DNA of 64,000 nucleotides from Desulfovibrio sp. (GTDB taxonomy: Bacteria; Desulfobacterota; Desulfovibrionia; Desulfovibrionales; Desulfovibrionaceae): assembly GCA_030145055.1 (NCBI GenBank), contig JAQYWK010000002.1, forward strand, positions 620,001-684,000, written 5' to 3'. A program made the translations under genes and the position numbers. Below, one piece after another: positions 10,030-19,365 of this stretch. Position 1 is the stretch's first letter. Every line of letters starts with the position of its first letter. The notes under the pieces are model-generated. The model did not search any database. It had not been told where the DNA came from and saw nothing but the letters and a program-made list of their open reading frames with translations.

Positions 10030-11553
10030 CTATTCTAAATCTTCCAAGTTCATACCGCTTGTTTCGATCCGGAAAAACCATGTAACGACAGCTCCCAATA
10101 GTGAACAAACAACGAGGAAATAGAGAATTGCTTCCGTTCCGAAATCCTTTAATAGGAAGGGAAAAAAGAAAGCTGTTGCGACAGCACCAATCTTAGCAAA
10201 AGAGGCCGCAAACCCAGCCCCCTTGCCACGTATCTTCGTTGGAAAAACTTCACCTGCAATGAGATACGTAATGGCATTTGGCCCAACATTAGTCATAAAA
10301 CTGAACAGCATAAACCCACTAAACAGGTAAGCCATTTTCATTTCAGGACTTGCCCCCATCGAGAGTGTCGCAAGGAATAATCCTGCGGCACATCCGATAA
10401 AACCAAACACTTGTAATTTTATTCGCCCAACCTTATCAGCTAGTCCAACGGCGCACAGCACCCCGACTATCAGGAGAACATCAATAAAAGCGGCCCCCTT
10501 CGCTGCAATCATATCATTTTGGATGAGGTCAGCCACGTTACGAGCATGAATAGCTTTTGCTCCTAATACAGAGCCAAGGATCGTCGGCGTAAAAATCCCG
10601 ATTCCGTAGGTACTGAGATCTTGAATAAACCACGGTACAGACGCAAGGATAGTAGCTTTGATGTTTTTAGGTTTAAATAAATCAGAATAGCTTCCGGCCT
10701 TTATATCATCGCCGTTACTATCTTTAGTTTCAGGGACGGCTATTTTTATATGTGTCGGATATTTAGGTTCACGATGAAGAAGCCTTCTTAATGCGTCTTC
10801 CGCCTCTTCGATACGCCCCTTGGATACTAGCCAGTGCCCGCTATCAGGAATAAAAAATCGTCCTATAACCACAAGCACTGCGGGTATAATGGCTGTTCCG
10901 TACATCCAGCGCCAAGCAGCAAGTTCAGGGTTTTTATATAGAATAAGATACCCGATGGCAGTACCAAACAATGCTCCTACCGCCTGAAATGCAAAGGCAC
11001 TAAGCACAAGCCTTCCGCGGTCTACACTCGGAATACTTTCAGAAATAATCATATGAGCTGTGGGATAATCGCAACCAAGGGCAAGACCAACACCGAAAAG
11101 AAAAATTACAAGCATCGTGTAGCTGGTGCTCAAAACCAGAAAAATCAAACAAACTGCAAAAAGAATCATCTCAACAATAAACATTCTCTTTCTGCCATAA
11201 TGATCAGCAAGACCGCCAAGCACAGATGCTCCAACCAGAATACCAAACAAGGAGGCAGCACTAACCGCCCCCTTCTCGAATGCTCCAAGATTAAACTCGC
11301 GTACAATTAGAGGAAGAGCAACTCCTGTCATAAAAACAACAAGCCCTTCAAAAAATTTACCCGCCGAAGCTAAAAACCAGATTCTCCACTGCATAGCTGT
11401 CATAGGTGATGAAGGAGCAACAGTTCCATCCGCCCAATACGGCGTTTCATCTATATAGTCTTGAACTGTTCTAGCTTCCACCGTATCCGGTGCACCAACT
11501 TTAGACATATACTTTAGCTCCCCACGGGTTTGTGTCACTTCTGCACTTGCCAT
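10030..11553 (-). CDS. Major facilitator superfamily transporter, sugar-porter-like
   Basis: A 507-aa inner-membrane carrier with about 12 helices after an unusually long (~60 residue) hydrophilic N-terminus. The loop 2-3 signature appears as GGLADHYGRKR and its repeat near GLADKVGRIK. Helix 4-5 carries GVGLALGCDYPTAHMIISE, and the segment AGEVFPTKIRGKGAGFA is typical of sugar/organic-acid porters of the metabolite:H+ symporter type. A long periplasmic or cytoplasmic loop with charged residues separates the halves. Substrate unknown. It converges on the MarR gene with only 34 bp between stops, and no terminator is evident there. ATG 11553 is the only start I considered likely. Confidence 0.87.
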   Translation of the reverse strand: MASAEVTQTRGELKYMSKVGAPDTVEARTVQDYIDETPYWADGTVAPSSPMTAMQWRIWFLASAGKFFEGLVVFMTGVALPLIVREFNLGAFEKGAVSAASLFGILVGASVLGGLADHYGRKRMFIVEMILFAVCLIFLVLSTSYTMLVIFLFGVGLALGCDYPTAHMIISESIPSVDRGRLVLSAFAFQAVGALFGTAIGYLILYKNPELAAWRWMYGTAIIPAVLVVIGRFFIPDSGHWLVSKGRIEEAEDALRRLLHREPKYPTHIKIAVPETKDSNGDDIKAGSYSDLFKPKNIKATILASVPWFIQDLSTYGIGIFTPTILGSVLGAKAIHARNVADLIQNDMIAAKGAAFIDVLLIVGVLCAVGLADKVGRIKLQVFGFIGCAAGLFLATLSMGASPEMKMAYLFSGFMLFSFMTNVGPNAITYLIAGEVFPTKIRGKGAGFAASFAKIGAVATAFFFPFLLKDFGTEAILYFLVVCSLLGAVVTWFFRIETSGMNLEDLE

Positions 11554-11947
11554 AGCATTTACATACGTAATTGTCCCGAAATCTTATCTACTTATAATCA
11601 TCTCGTCTCATTATTTTCAGAAATCTAAAGGCATAATCTGCTTCAAATCACATTAACAAATTTATTTATCATTTTTTGTTGACCCAATTTCTATTTCCCG
11701 CTAGAACGAAGTTGATTTTGACTTTCAACACCAATTAAGCTCACTCTGTTTGAAGTGGCTATAATTGAGAATGGTGACAAGCGACTAATTCCAGAAGAAC
11801 TCGCTTGTTAGCTTTGTAAATATTTTTGTCTTTGGATTTAAGATGCACTGCTTAACTGAGAATGACTTTCACACTCACCTTCTCATGAAGCAAGCAACAA
11901 AACGATTAAACGTGCGGTGCAAGTTAACAACTGCAATGGAGACTAGA
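11554..11947. other. Divergent regulatory region between the MFS gene and feoAB
   Basis: No coding sequence is supported here. A longer frame into feoA from 11843 has no start-site support. It must contain the minus-strand MFS promoter and the feoAB promoter. A short dyad (GTTGA/TCAAC) lies near 11712-11730. I looked for a Fur box and found no convincing match. Confidence 0.4.
11679..11707 (+). promoter_or_regulatory. Possible feoAB promoter
   Basis: TTGACC at 11679-11684, a 17-base spacer and TAGAAC at 11702-11707. The match is moderate and it lies 240 bp from feoA, so another promoter nearer the gene is possible. Confidence 0.3.
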
Positions 11948-12184
11948 ATGACTAAAAATATTAATCTTTCAGAAATTTGTACAGACAAGGAATACTGCGT
12001 GATTGGTTTCGAAATAGAATCATCAGATTATGCACAAAAATTAAACAAAATGGGTTTCGTTGCCGGAACTCCAATAGAACTAGCCCCCATTAAAATTTCT
12101 GACCCAATGGTTTTCCAGATTCGCGGAAGCCGAGTTGCACTAAGAAAACACGAAGCTAAAGAAGTTAAGGTAAAGGAGCTTTAA
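11948..12184 (+). CDS. feoA: FeoA, ferrous iron transport accessory protein
   Basis: A 78-aa SH3-like cytoplasmic protein that supports FeoB. The fold's hallmarks are present: a short N-terminal helix, then LNKMGFVAGTPIELAPIKIS and the closing strands VFQIRGSRVALRKHEAKEVKV. The start is set by GGAG six bases before ATG 11948; the frame extends further upstream to 11843, but without a binding site and with sequence unlike FeoA. The stop is one base from the feoB ATG, so the pair is one operon. The size matches stand-alone FeoA proteins. I find no separate feoC. Confidence 0.92.
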   Translation: MTKNINLSEICTDKEYCVIGFEIESSDYAQKLNKMGFVAGTPIELAPIKISDPMVFQIRGSRVALRKHEAKEVKVKEL

Positions 12185-12185
12185 T

Positions 12186-14315
12186 ATGCATATTTTTGAA
12201 AAAATAGCTATCGCGGGTGTCCCAAACAGCGGCAAGACCACTCTCTTCAATGCGCTCACAGGTTCCAGCCAGAAAGTGGGGAACTGGCCCGGTGTTACTG
12301 TAGAAAAAATCGAAGGAACTTTCCCGCTCCAAGGTAGCTCTGTTGAGCTTGTAGATTTACCGGGGACTTACAACCTTAGCCCTGACACCGAAGATCAGAA
12401 AGTCGCAGAGCGCGTAATTCGTAAAGGCGAATACGACCTAATCCTTAATGTGGTTGATGCCACCAATATTTCTCGAAATCTATTCCTCACAATGGATCTA
12501 AAAGAACACACTGATCAGATAATTGTTCTGCTCAACATGCTAGACGTTGCTGAAAACGAAGGATTGGAAATTGACATCGACAAAATGAGTAAAGAGCTCG
12601 GACTTCCTGTCATTCCGGTAATTGCTGTGGATAAAGAATCAGTAGAAAATGCAGTGGAAGCAATTGAAGAACGAGCTAAACACTTACCTCCACATGAATC
12701 CCATGCCACCAAGCAGGAAGTCATGAACACGGTGAAAAAATACGCTTTCATTGATTCCATTTACGATAAAATAGTCAAAGAGAAAAAGGACCGTAGTCAA
12801 AATTTCACGAACAAAGTTGATAGCATTGTTATGAATCGCTTTGCGGCAATTCCTATCTTTCTTGTCTCGATGTTTATTACTTTCTGGTTTGCAATAGGTT
12901 TAGGATCAGTCTTTATTGATTTCTTTGATATTATTGCAGGTCTTTTCTTTGTAGATATTCCAACTGCAGCGCTTGAGAGCATAAACGCCCCCGAATGGCT
13001 GAATGTAGTTGTTGCAGGAGGTATCGGCGCCGGTATTCAGACCGTAGCCACTTTTATCCCTGTTGTATTCTTTATGTTCCTAGCCTTGGCGATCCTCGAA
13101 GATTTCGGCTACATGGCCCGCGTCGGCGTAGTTGCAGACCGTTTCATGCGCAAAATTGGTTTACCTGGTTCCGCGTTCATCCCAATGGTTGTAGGGTTCG
13201 GTTGTACCGTGCCCGCAGTTATGGCCGCTAGAACCCTTACCTCTAAACGCGACCGTTTCATGACCATTTTCATGGCTCCATTTATGTCTTGCGGCGCTCG
13301 CCTCCCTGTATACGCACTATTTTGCGTAGCTTTGTTCGGCTCATACTCAGGACTTGCTGTCTTTTTGATATATCTGTCCGGCTTATTCATGGCTATATTC
13401 ACAGGGTTCCTGCTTAAAAACACACTGTTCAAAGGTGTACCTTCTCATTTTGTAATGGACCTGCCACTTTACCACACCCCACGCATCAGCGCTGTATTCA
13501 AAAGTGCATGGCTCCGTTTGAACGGATTTATCAAACGCGCAGGGATTATCGTTGTCAGCGCAGTATTCGTTCTCAGCATGTTAAATTCTATCGGTATAGA
13601 AAATGGTGAAGTATCCTTTGGTAATGAAGATTCACAGGCGTCAGTTCTTGCTTACGCAGGTAAGTCTATATCCCCAATCTTTAAGCCAATGGGTATCTCG
13701 GAAGAAAACTGGCCTGCATCGGTTGCTCTTTTCACAGGACTTTTCGCAAAAGAAGCAATCGTCGGAACAGTGAACTCTTTATACTCTTCACTTGATATGC
13801 AGGAAGCGGCAGAAGATGGCGGCCCTGCAGACGAGGAAGAATCAGGACTCGATTTCAGCGGATCAATTGATGAAGCATTTACTTCTATTAAAGACGGCTT
13901 AGTAGGAATTGTAACTTCCTTCGACTTATTAGGAATCGGACTAGTCACTGCGGATAGCGACACTGTATCTGAAGAAATTGGCGCAAGCTCGACTGTTTAC
14001 AAACACATTGCGGCAAACTTCACAGTGTTCTCAGCCTTTGCATACTTGCTCTTCGTGCTCATGTACTTCCCGTGCCTAGCAGTAATCGGAGCAACCAAGC
14101 AGGAAATGGGATCATTCTACTCGGCTGTAATGGCAGTATATTGCACAGGGCTTGGCTGGTCAGTTGCCACCCTGTTCTACCAAATAACCGAAGGCAGAAA
14201 CATTCTATATATAGCTATAGCACTGGCGATCCTAGTCGGAATATACGGAACACTTAAGTATATCGGGCAAAGGGATTCAGAAGCTCTCGAAGTATTAAGA
14301 CCTTTAAATTTATAA
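12186..14315 (+). CDS. feoB: FeoB, ferrous iron transporter with N-terminal G-protein domain
   Basis: A 709-aa inner-membrane Fe2+ importer. Its N-terminal GTPase domain has G1 (GVPNSGKTT, residues 11-19), the switch I motif GNWPGVTVE (32-40), G3 DLPGTY and a G4 variant NMLD, usual for FeoB. The membrane part has two Gate domains; the first includes FGYMARVGVVADRFMRKIGL and GFGCTVPAVMAARTL. Between membrane segments near residues 540-580 is a very acidic insert (EDGGPADEEESGLD). It is translated directly after feoA. In a sulfate reducer it feeds iron to abundant Fe-S and haem proteins under anoxic conditions. Confidence 0.96.
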   Translation: MHIFEKIAIAGVPNSGKTTLFNALTGSSQKVGNWPGVTVEKIEGTFPLQGSSVELVDLPGTYNLSPDTEDQKVAERVIRKGEYDLILNVVDATNISRNLFLTMDLKEHTDQIIVLLNMLDVAENEGLEIDIDKMSKELGLPVIPVIAVDKESVENAVEAIEERAKHLPPHESHATKQEVMNTVKKYAFIDSIYDKIVKEKKDRSQNFTNKVDSIVMNRFAAIPIFLVSMFITFWFAIGLGSVFIDFFDIIAGLFFVDIPTAALESINAPEWLNVVVAGGIGAGIQTVATFIPVVFFMFLALAILEDFGYMARVGVVADRFMRKIGLPGSAFIPMVVGFGCTVPAVMAARTLTSKRDRFMTIFMAPFMSCGARLPVYALFCVALFGSYSGLAVFLIYLSGLFMAIFTGFLLKNTLFKGVPSHFVMDLPLYHTPRISAVFKSAWLRLNGFIKRAGIIVVSAVFVLSMLNSIGIENGEVSFGNEDSQASVLAYAGKSISPIFKPMGISEENWPASVALFTGLFAKEAIVGTVNSLYSSLDMQEAAEDGGPADEEESGLDFSGSIDEAFTSIKDGLVGIVTSFDLLGIGLVTADSDTVSEEIGASSTVYKHIAANFTVFSAFAYLLFVLMYFPCLAVIGATKQEMGSFYSAVMAVYCTGLGWSVATLFYQITEGRNILYIAIALAILVGIYGTLKYIGQRDSEALEVLRPLNL

Positions 14316-14339
14316 TAATCCTCAAACCCCATACCTAGG

Positions 14340-14378
14340 AAAAGTCCCCTGTCGGTTAATTTCGACAGGGGACTTTTC
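14340..14378. terminator. Terminator between feoB and aspD (convergent)
   Basis: A near-perfect inverted repeat AAAAGTCCCCTGTCG / CGACAGGGGACTTTT with a short loop. T-runs on both sides allow it to act in both directions. Confidence 0.88.
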
Positions 14379-14426
14379 TATAAAAGACTAAGGAGTATAC
14401 ACATTCAGCATATCACGACAATAATG

Positions 14427-15995
14427 CTATTTTGAGCAAAACTTATGATACAATTCTTCCAATATCTTTCTAGTCAGTTTACCAATGGCTTCATACTGCC
14501 ACTCAGCCAAATTCGCCAACGAAACTCTTGCTGAAGGATGAGAATCATCAAAACCATTACCGGGCAGCATTACGACTCCGCACTCTCTCGCAATAGTAAA
14601 TAAGAAATCTATATCTTCCTTATTCGTCAACATCCACTCGCCGAATTCTTTATTATAAAAATGCTCACCTAAACGTTGGAGATCAAGCAAAGTATAATAA
14701 TCCACAGCGTTTTCATCAAACTCTGGCTCAATGCCAATACTACGCATTAGTCTACTATACCTTCTATGAATCAACGCGCTGGTAGCCTTCTTATATTCAT
14801 CATGAGTATCAATGAGAGCGAACAATGCAAACAGAGACATTTGAAGCTGCTGTGGTAGAGATAGTCCCGAAGTATGATTCAAAGCTACTGCACGGGAATC
14901 AGCGACAAGACGATCTATAAACTTAAGACTAGGCACATCCTTGGTTAAGGTACTATACCTTTCAGCAAGAATTGCCTTATCAGCATCACCAAGATCACGC
15001 AGTTTTTCATCAAAAATATTATTCTCAGCTAATGCAATAGTTCCGAGGCGCCAGCCTGTAGCTCCAAAATACTTCGAGAAAGAATATACCAACAAAGTAT
15101 TCTCTGGAATCATCGCAGCTAATGACAAGAAATTCTCAACAAAAGTGCCGTATACGTCATCAGTAATGACCATCAAATCCTGCCGCTTTGTCTTCACAAC
15201 TTCAGCAATGGATTCCAGAACAGTAGAACTCATCTTGACGGAAGGCGGATTTGAAGGGTTTACAACATAAAGCACTTTAATATCCGGGTCTTCAAGCTGC
15301 TTGATCGATTCTGGACTAAGCTGCCAGCCAAGACCTTCATCAACTTCGAGAGTTACAACTTCCAAACCGTACTCAGGCAAAACCGGAATTTCCAAATATG
15401 GTGTAAAAATAGGGGTAACAATGGCAACCTTATCTTTAGCCTGCAACAATTTATTGCTCTTAAGGGATTGGAAAATATACGTCATAGCCGCAGTTCCGCC
15501 TTCAGTGGCGAACACGTCAAATTCATTTAGCGCGGTTTTTCCAGCATACATTTCTTTAACCAGATACTCGCGTACCACCTTTTCCATTGAACTGAGCATT
15601 CTCGGCGGAACGGGGTAATTACAACCAAGGAATGCTTCACAGAATTCAAAAACAACTTCATCGAAATCAAGTCCTAATTGATCTGCCATGTACGAGAAAG
15701 AACCACGTAAAAATGCAGTCCCTGACGCATCTTTGTTTCTTATCAAAAATTCATTAAAGCGAGATCCAATGTCCTTTTTCACACTAGAGCCACCGAACCC
15801 TCCATACAAATAAGCATAGGAGCGTTCGGATTCTTCTAGGGCGAATTCACCCATGCGGATAAAAGCATGTCTGGGATGAATCGCCAGAAAATTCGGGTTT
15901 CCACGTCCCGCGTTGAGCATCATGTGGTTATCGGACTCTCCTGCAAGCTCAATTAATTGGTCCTTCAATTCGAATGGACTAAGTTCTGGACTCAT
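14427..15995 (-). CDS. aspD: Bifunctional aspartate aminotransferase / aspartate 4-decarboxylase
   Basis: A 522-aa PLP enzyme that beta-decarboxylates L-aspartate to L-alanine plus CO2 and also transaminates. It has the large size of AspD rather than the ~400 aa of simple aminotransferases, with the N-terminal segment LNAGRGNPNFLAIHPRHAF, the substrate-loop VVNPSNPPSVKM, and the Schiff-base lysine in VYSFSKYFGATGWRLG. The C-terminal Arg region is SARVSLANL. It follows aspT on the same strand, which strongly supports the call: together they make the aspartate/alanine decarboxylation cycle. Two adjacent ATGs exist; the one at 15995 has GGAG at six bases, the one at 15998 at only three. Confidence 0.93.
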   Translation of the reverse strand: MSPELSPFELKDQLIELAGESDNHMMLNAGRGNPNFLAIHPRHAFIRMGEFALEESERSYAYLYGGFGGSSVKKDIGSRFNEFLIRNKDASGTAFLRGSFSYMADQLGLDFDEVVFEFCEAFLGCNYPVPPRMLSSMEKVVREYLVKEMYAGKTALNEFDVFATEGGTAAMTYIFQSLKSNKLLQAKDKVAIVTPIFTPYLEIPVLPEYGLEVVTLEVDEGLGWQLSPESIKQLEDPDIKVLYVVNPSNPPSVKMSSTVLESIAEVVKTKRQDLMVITDDVYGTFVENFLSLAAMIPENTLLVYSFSKYFGATGWRLGTIALAENNIFDEKLRDLGDADKAILAERYSTLTKDVPSLKFIDRLVADSRAVALNHTSGLSLPQQLQMSLFALFALIDTHDEYKKATSALIHRRYSRLMRSIGIEPEFDENAVDYYTLLDLQRLGEHFYNKEFGEWMLTNKEDIDFLFTIARECGVVMLPGNGFDDSHPSARVSLANLAEWQYEAIGKLTRKILEELYHKFCSK

Positions 15996-16042
15996 CATTA
16001 TCTCCTGTCTATGTACGTTTTAATATGAATAATTATAAAATA

Positions 16043-17740
16043 TTAATGCAATGCAGCAACAATAACCGGTCCCCAAAGGGTCAGCAAAATATTTGCGATA
16101 GCGTATGTAACTGTGAAAGCTGCCACAGGTGTGGCATTCTGAGTTTTATCCAGCAAAGCCGAAAAGGCCGGATTGGCACTTCTACTACCAACCACAACAG
16201 CCATGGCAATAATAGGATTCTTAATTTTCAACACATAATAGTTGAAAAAGAAAACCAGAATCTGGGGAATTATAGTGACGCCAACTCCCAGATAAAAGAG
16301 CGTGATACCGTGCTGCTTAATGGTAGTTAGAGCACTTTCACCCGCATTCAAACCAACCACACCAACAAAAACGGCCAACCCGAAGGTTTGAAGGAATGTT
16401 GCAGCTCCAGTATCTACTCCGCCAAACTTTGGATGCTTGGCCCGTAAATAACCGAACAATAGTCCGGAAAGAAGACAACCAAGTCCGCTACCGATACTAA
16501 CCTCAGCCGAACCGATATGAAATGAGTACAGACCGAAAATATACCCAAGAAACATACCCAGACCAAAGGTCATAAATTCCGTCGCATGCAACGAAGGAGA
16601 CTTATAACCAATAAGTTTCTCAATTTTATCGAGATCAGCCTTAGCCCCTGTCAAAGTAAGCTCATCACCAACGTGAACTTCGGTCTTTGGCAGCAAAGGC
16701 ATCGAATGGCCCATACGAGATAGTTTGGTAAAAAAGGCTCCAAAGCTTTTGCCTTCGGTGTCCTGCTGAACCTCATTTAAAGTACGCCCATGCAATTTTT
16801 TATTAGTAACAAATATGACTCTGGATTCTTCAATTATGCTAAAGAGTTCATCCTCGTCTTCATGTTCAATGCCTAAAGATTCACCGCATTTTTGTAACGT
16901 AGTGCTCAGCCCGGTAACCATAACGAGATCACCCAGCTGGAAACTCAGAGTCTCATTAACATCTACACTAGCGCCTTTGCGCATAATAGATTCAACTCGC
17001 AGTGAAGATTTATACAGATCTTCCAAAAAACTACGACCATGACCAACTACAGCTGCACCACTCACCACTTTAAACACTCGTGATTCAGCTCGCGCAAGGG
17101 GCATATATTCCCCTTCTTCCAATTCACGAGCGCCACCACCAAGTTTCTGAGCAAGCTTTTTAGCTTCTAATCTTAGATCCCATTTGTAGAGCATTGGGAA
17201 TAAGGCTGTAACCAGCAAAATTGGTCCAAGTGATCCAAAAATATATGTAACCGAATAACCGACAGCAACATCAACTTTCAAACTGTTAGCAGCGTCCTTA
17301 CTCATACCAAGCAGATCAATAGCACTACCAGCCGTGCCGATAATCGCTGACTGAGTTAATCCACCAGCCGCAAGTCCGGCAGCTAATCCGGCTCCTAAAT
17401 CGAATACTTTGGCAAAAAACAGAACAGTAAAAAGACCTGTCACGGTCATCGCAATAGCTGCAATAACCTGAGTCAACGTTGACCGATTAATTGAACTGAA
17501 AAATTCAGGGCCACCATTATAACCAACTGCGTAGATAAAGAGCGCAAAGAAAATTCCTTTGACTCCTTCATCCACCTGAACCCCGATTTGACCAATGATG
17601 ACCGCAGCAATCAATGTTCCGGCAATACCACCCAATTGAAACTTACCAACTTTGAACTTCCCTATAAAATAACCAAAAGCTAAAGCCAGAAAAAGTGTCA
17701 TAAATGGATTTGACCTGAGTATCTCCATTAATTGATCCAT
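16043..17740 (-). CDS. aspT: Aspartate:alanine antiporter
   Basis: A 565-aa inner-membrane exchanger of the AAEx family. Two membrane halves, each with about five to six helices and related repeats (compare GLAAGLAAGGLTQSAIIGTA with VVVGSRSANPAFSALLDKT), flank a large cytoplasmic part (about residues 190-385) with two TrkA-C/RCK_C-like modules. Aspartate(1-) enters and alanine(0) leaves; with AspD consuming a proton inside, the cycle makes a proton motive force. GTG at 17752 opens the longest frame but lacks a binding site; ATG 17740 has GGAG six bases upstream. It is the first gene of an aspT-aspD operon, with 47 bp between the preferred starts and stops. Confidence 0.92.
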   Translation of the reverse strand: MDQLMEILRSNPFMTLFLALAFGYFIGKFKVGKFQLGGIAGTLIAAVIIGQIGVQVDEGVKGIFFALFIYAVGYNGGPEFFSSINRSTLTQVIAAIAMTVTGLFTVLFFAKVFDLGAGLAAGLAAGGLTQSAIIGTAGSAIDLLGMSKDAANSLKVDVAVGYSVTYIFGSLGPILLVTALFPMLYKWDLRLEAKKLAQKLGGGARELEEGEYMPLARAESRVFKVVSGAAVVGHGRSFLEDLYKSSLRVESIMRKGASVDVNETLSFQLGDLVMVTGLSTTLQKCGESLGIEHEDEDELFSIIEESRVIFVTNKKLHGRTLNEVQQDTEGKSFGAFFTKLSRMGHSMPLLPKTEVHVGDELTLTGAKADLDKIEKLIGYKSPSLHATEFMTFGLGMFLGYIFGLYSFHIGSAEVSIGSGLGCLLSGLLFGYLRAKHPKFGGVDTGAATFLQTFGLAVFVGVVGLNAGESALTTIKQHGITLFYLGVGVTIIPQILVFFFNYYVLKIKNPIIAMAVVVGSRSANPAFSALLDKTQNATPVAAFTVTYAIANILLTLWGPVIVAALH

Positions 17741-17785
17741 TGATTGCTCCACCCATTTGATAAAAATGTTTTATAAATAATATCA

Positions 17786-17814
17786 GCTATACACTGTGAA
17801 ACATTTCAAAGCAA
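17786..17814 (-). promoter_or_regulatory. Possible aspT-aspD promoter with dyad in the spacer
   Basis: On the minus strand TTGCTT (17814-17809), 17 bases, TATAGC (17791-17786). The spacer contains TGAAA-N2-TTTCA (17797-17808), a candidate operator. The promoter match is moderate. Confidence 0.35.
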
Positions 17815-17854
17815 GAGCCGGCTTTAATTGACTGTAATCACGCCCAATTATGCC

Positions 17855-17893
17855 AAAAAAAATCCTCCGCACACCAATCGATGTACGGAGGAT
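17855..17893 (-). terminator. Terminator at the end of the nuo operon
   Basis: On the minus strand: ATCCTCCG, a 16-base loop, CGGAGGAT, then eight T. It lies 30 bp after the nuoN stop codon. Confidence 0.85.
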
Positions 17894-17922
17894 AATAAAT
17901 CCAATATCAATCACTTCCCTTT

Positions 17923-19347
17923 TTACGGAAGAAGCGATCCCCCTGCGTTAAGAGCCAGATCGAATACACCTGCTGGCATCAGCCCTAAAGCTAATACTAG
18001 AACAGATAACAATCCTGCACCAACTAGGCTGAATGACGATGTGTCCGGCAATGGAACATCATCCTCAGCATCCTTGGTGTACGCATGGCGAACAAGGCCA
18101 AGATAGTAGTAGATCGAAATCGCGGTATTAAGACCTGCGATAATGATCAACCAGTTGTAGCCGTGATTCCAACCTGCGGAGAAGAGGAACAGCTTACCCA
18201 TAAATCCTGCCATTGGTGGCAAACCTACGAGAGCAAACGCGCCTACAGCCAGACTAAAAGCCAAGACTGGCGCACGTTTGTGCAGTCCATCTAAATCCTT
18301 AAGTTTTAGATTACGACCATCAACCGCCACCCTGCTGACTACCCAGAAACAAGTCAGATTCATTGCCACGTATGCAAGAGCGTAGAAGCTCGCAGCGGCC
18401 AGACCTTCAGCTGTTCCAGCAACCAGACCGATCATAATGTAACCGGCATGGGCGACAGATGAATAACCGAGAATTCTTTTCACGTCAGTCTGTACTAGCG
18501 CGGCAAGGTTACCAAATGTCATGGATAGTGCACCAAGCACAGCCAGCATAGTTGTTATGTCGTATCCGGGCTTAAACATTGTAGCCAAACGGATAAGAAT
18601 AACAATTGCGCCTAACTTAGGCAGTGTTGCAATAAACGCTGCGGTTTCATTACTTGCGCCCTCATAAACATCAGGGCACCAGAAGTGAAACGGAAACAGC
18701 GCGAGCTTGTAAAACATTCCAGCAAGGAACAAAGCCATACCTGTGACAGCCATAGGTGAAGCTGCGAAGCTCCAATCTCCCTTGACCAGTTCAGCTAGAT
18801 ACGTGGTGTGCATTCCTGCAAGTATGTACGAGAATCCGTATAGAGCAAGAGCGGTAGCCACTGCCCCGAACAGGATATATTTGATACCCGCTTCCGCCGC
18901 ATCCTTGCTCTTTGCTCGCACTGCGACGAGTGCGTAAAGACTATAGGATGAAAGCTCTAAAGCTAAGTACATAGTAATAAGTTCTACTGCGGAAGCTAAG
19001 ATCATTAATCCCCATGCACTAAGCGCGAGGAACAGAAAGTAATCTGTGGTCTTTTCTTTATCCAGAGTAGGCTGACGCGTAGCATTAAGAACAGTTACAA
19101 AAAACCCTATTGCGATAGCGGCCTTAAAAAACTGCGATAAATGGTCAACTTGATAGGATTTCCAGAATACCAGCCCCTGCTGTCCAACGGACACAACCGC
19201 AACCACCACGCCTAAAGCACAAGCTATTGGAAGCCATAGCCCTACTTTTTCACGCATCTTGGCGCTGCCTATGCTTTGAATAAAAAGCGCGGCAATAACA
19301 AGAAACTGGTAGATTTCAGGTAAAATCAGATTCGGATTGAAAGTCAC
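17923..19347 (-). CDS. nuoN: NADH-quinone oxidoreductase-like subunit N
   Basis: A 474-aa antiporter-like membrane subunit of complex I, one of the proton-pumping modules, with about 14 helices. Hallmarks: the glutamate in TM5 within YLALELSSYSLYALVA and the TM7 lysine region AGMFYKLALFPFHFWCPDVYEG, plus the broken-helix segment RILGYSSVAHAGYIMIGL. Length is that of bacterial NuoN. It is the last gene of the operon; only 18 bp separate it from nuoM, and a terminator follows. With NuoL, NuoM and the extra subunit it forms the distal membrane arm. Confidence 0.95.
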   Translation of the reverse strand: MTFNPNLILPEIYQFLVIAALFIQSIGSAKMREKVGLWLPIACALGVVVAVVSVGQQGLVFWKSYQVDHLSQFFKAAIAIGFFVTVLNATRQPTLDKEKTTDYFLFLALSAWGLMILASAVELITMYLALELSSYSLYALVAVRAKSKDAAEAGIKYILFGAVATALALYGFSYILAGMHTTYLAELVKGDWSFAASPMAVTGMALFLAGMFYKLALFPFHFWCPDVYEGASNETAAFIATLPKLGAIVILIRLATMFKPGYDITTMLAVLGALSMTFGNLAALVQTDVKRILGYSSVAHAGYIMIGLVAGTAEGLAAASFYALAYVAMNLTCFWVVSRVAVDGRNLKLKDLDGLHKRAPVLAFSLAVGAFALVGLPPMAGFMGKLFLFSAGWNHGYNWLIIIAGLNTAISIYYYLGLVRHAYTKDAEDDVPLPDTSSFSLVGAGLLSVLVLALGLMPAGVFDLALNAGGSLLP

Positions 19348-19365
19348 TTCAGTCTCTCCAGTTGT

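Noticed and set aside
11560-11840. Fur box for feoAB
   Set aside because: Searched for an inverted repeat of the GATAATGAT or TGAAAAT type; nothing better than chance was visible.
13109-13963. Long minus-strand frames within feoB
   Set aside because: Shadow frames of feoB with Ser/Pro/Thr-rich composition typical of antisense translation.
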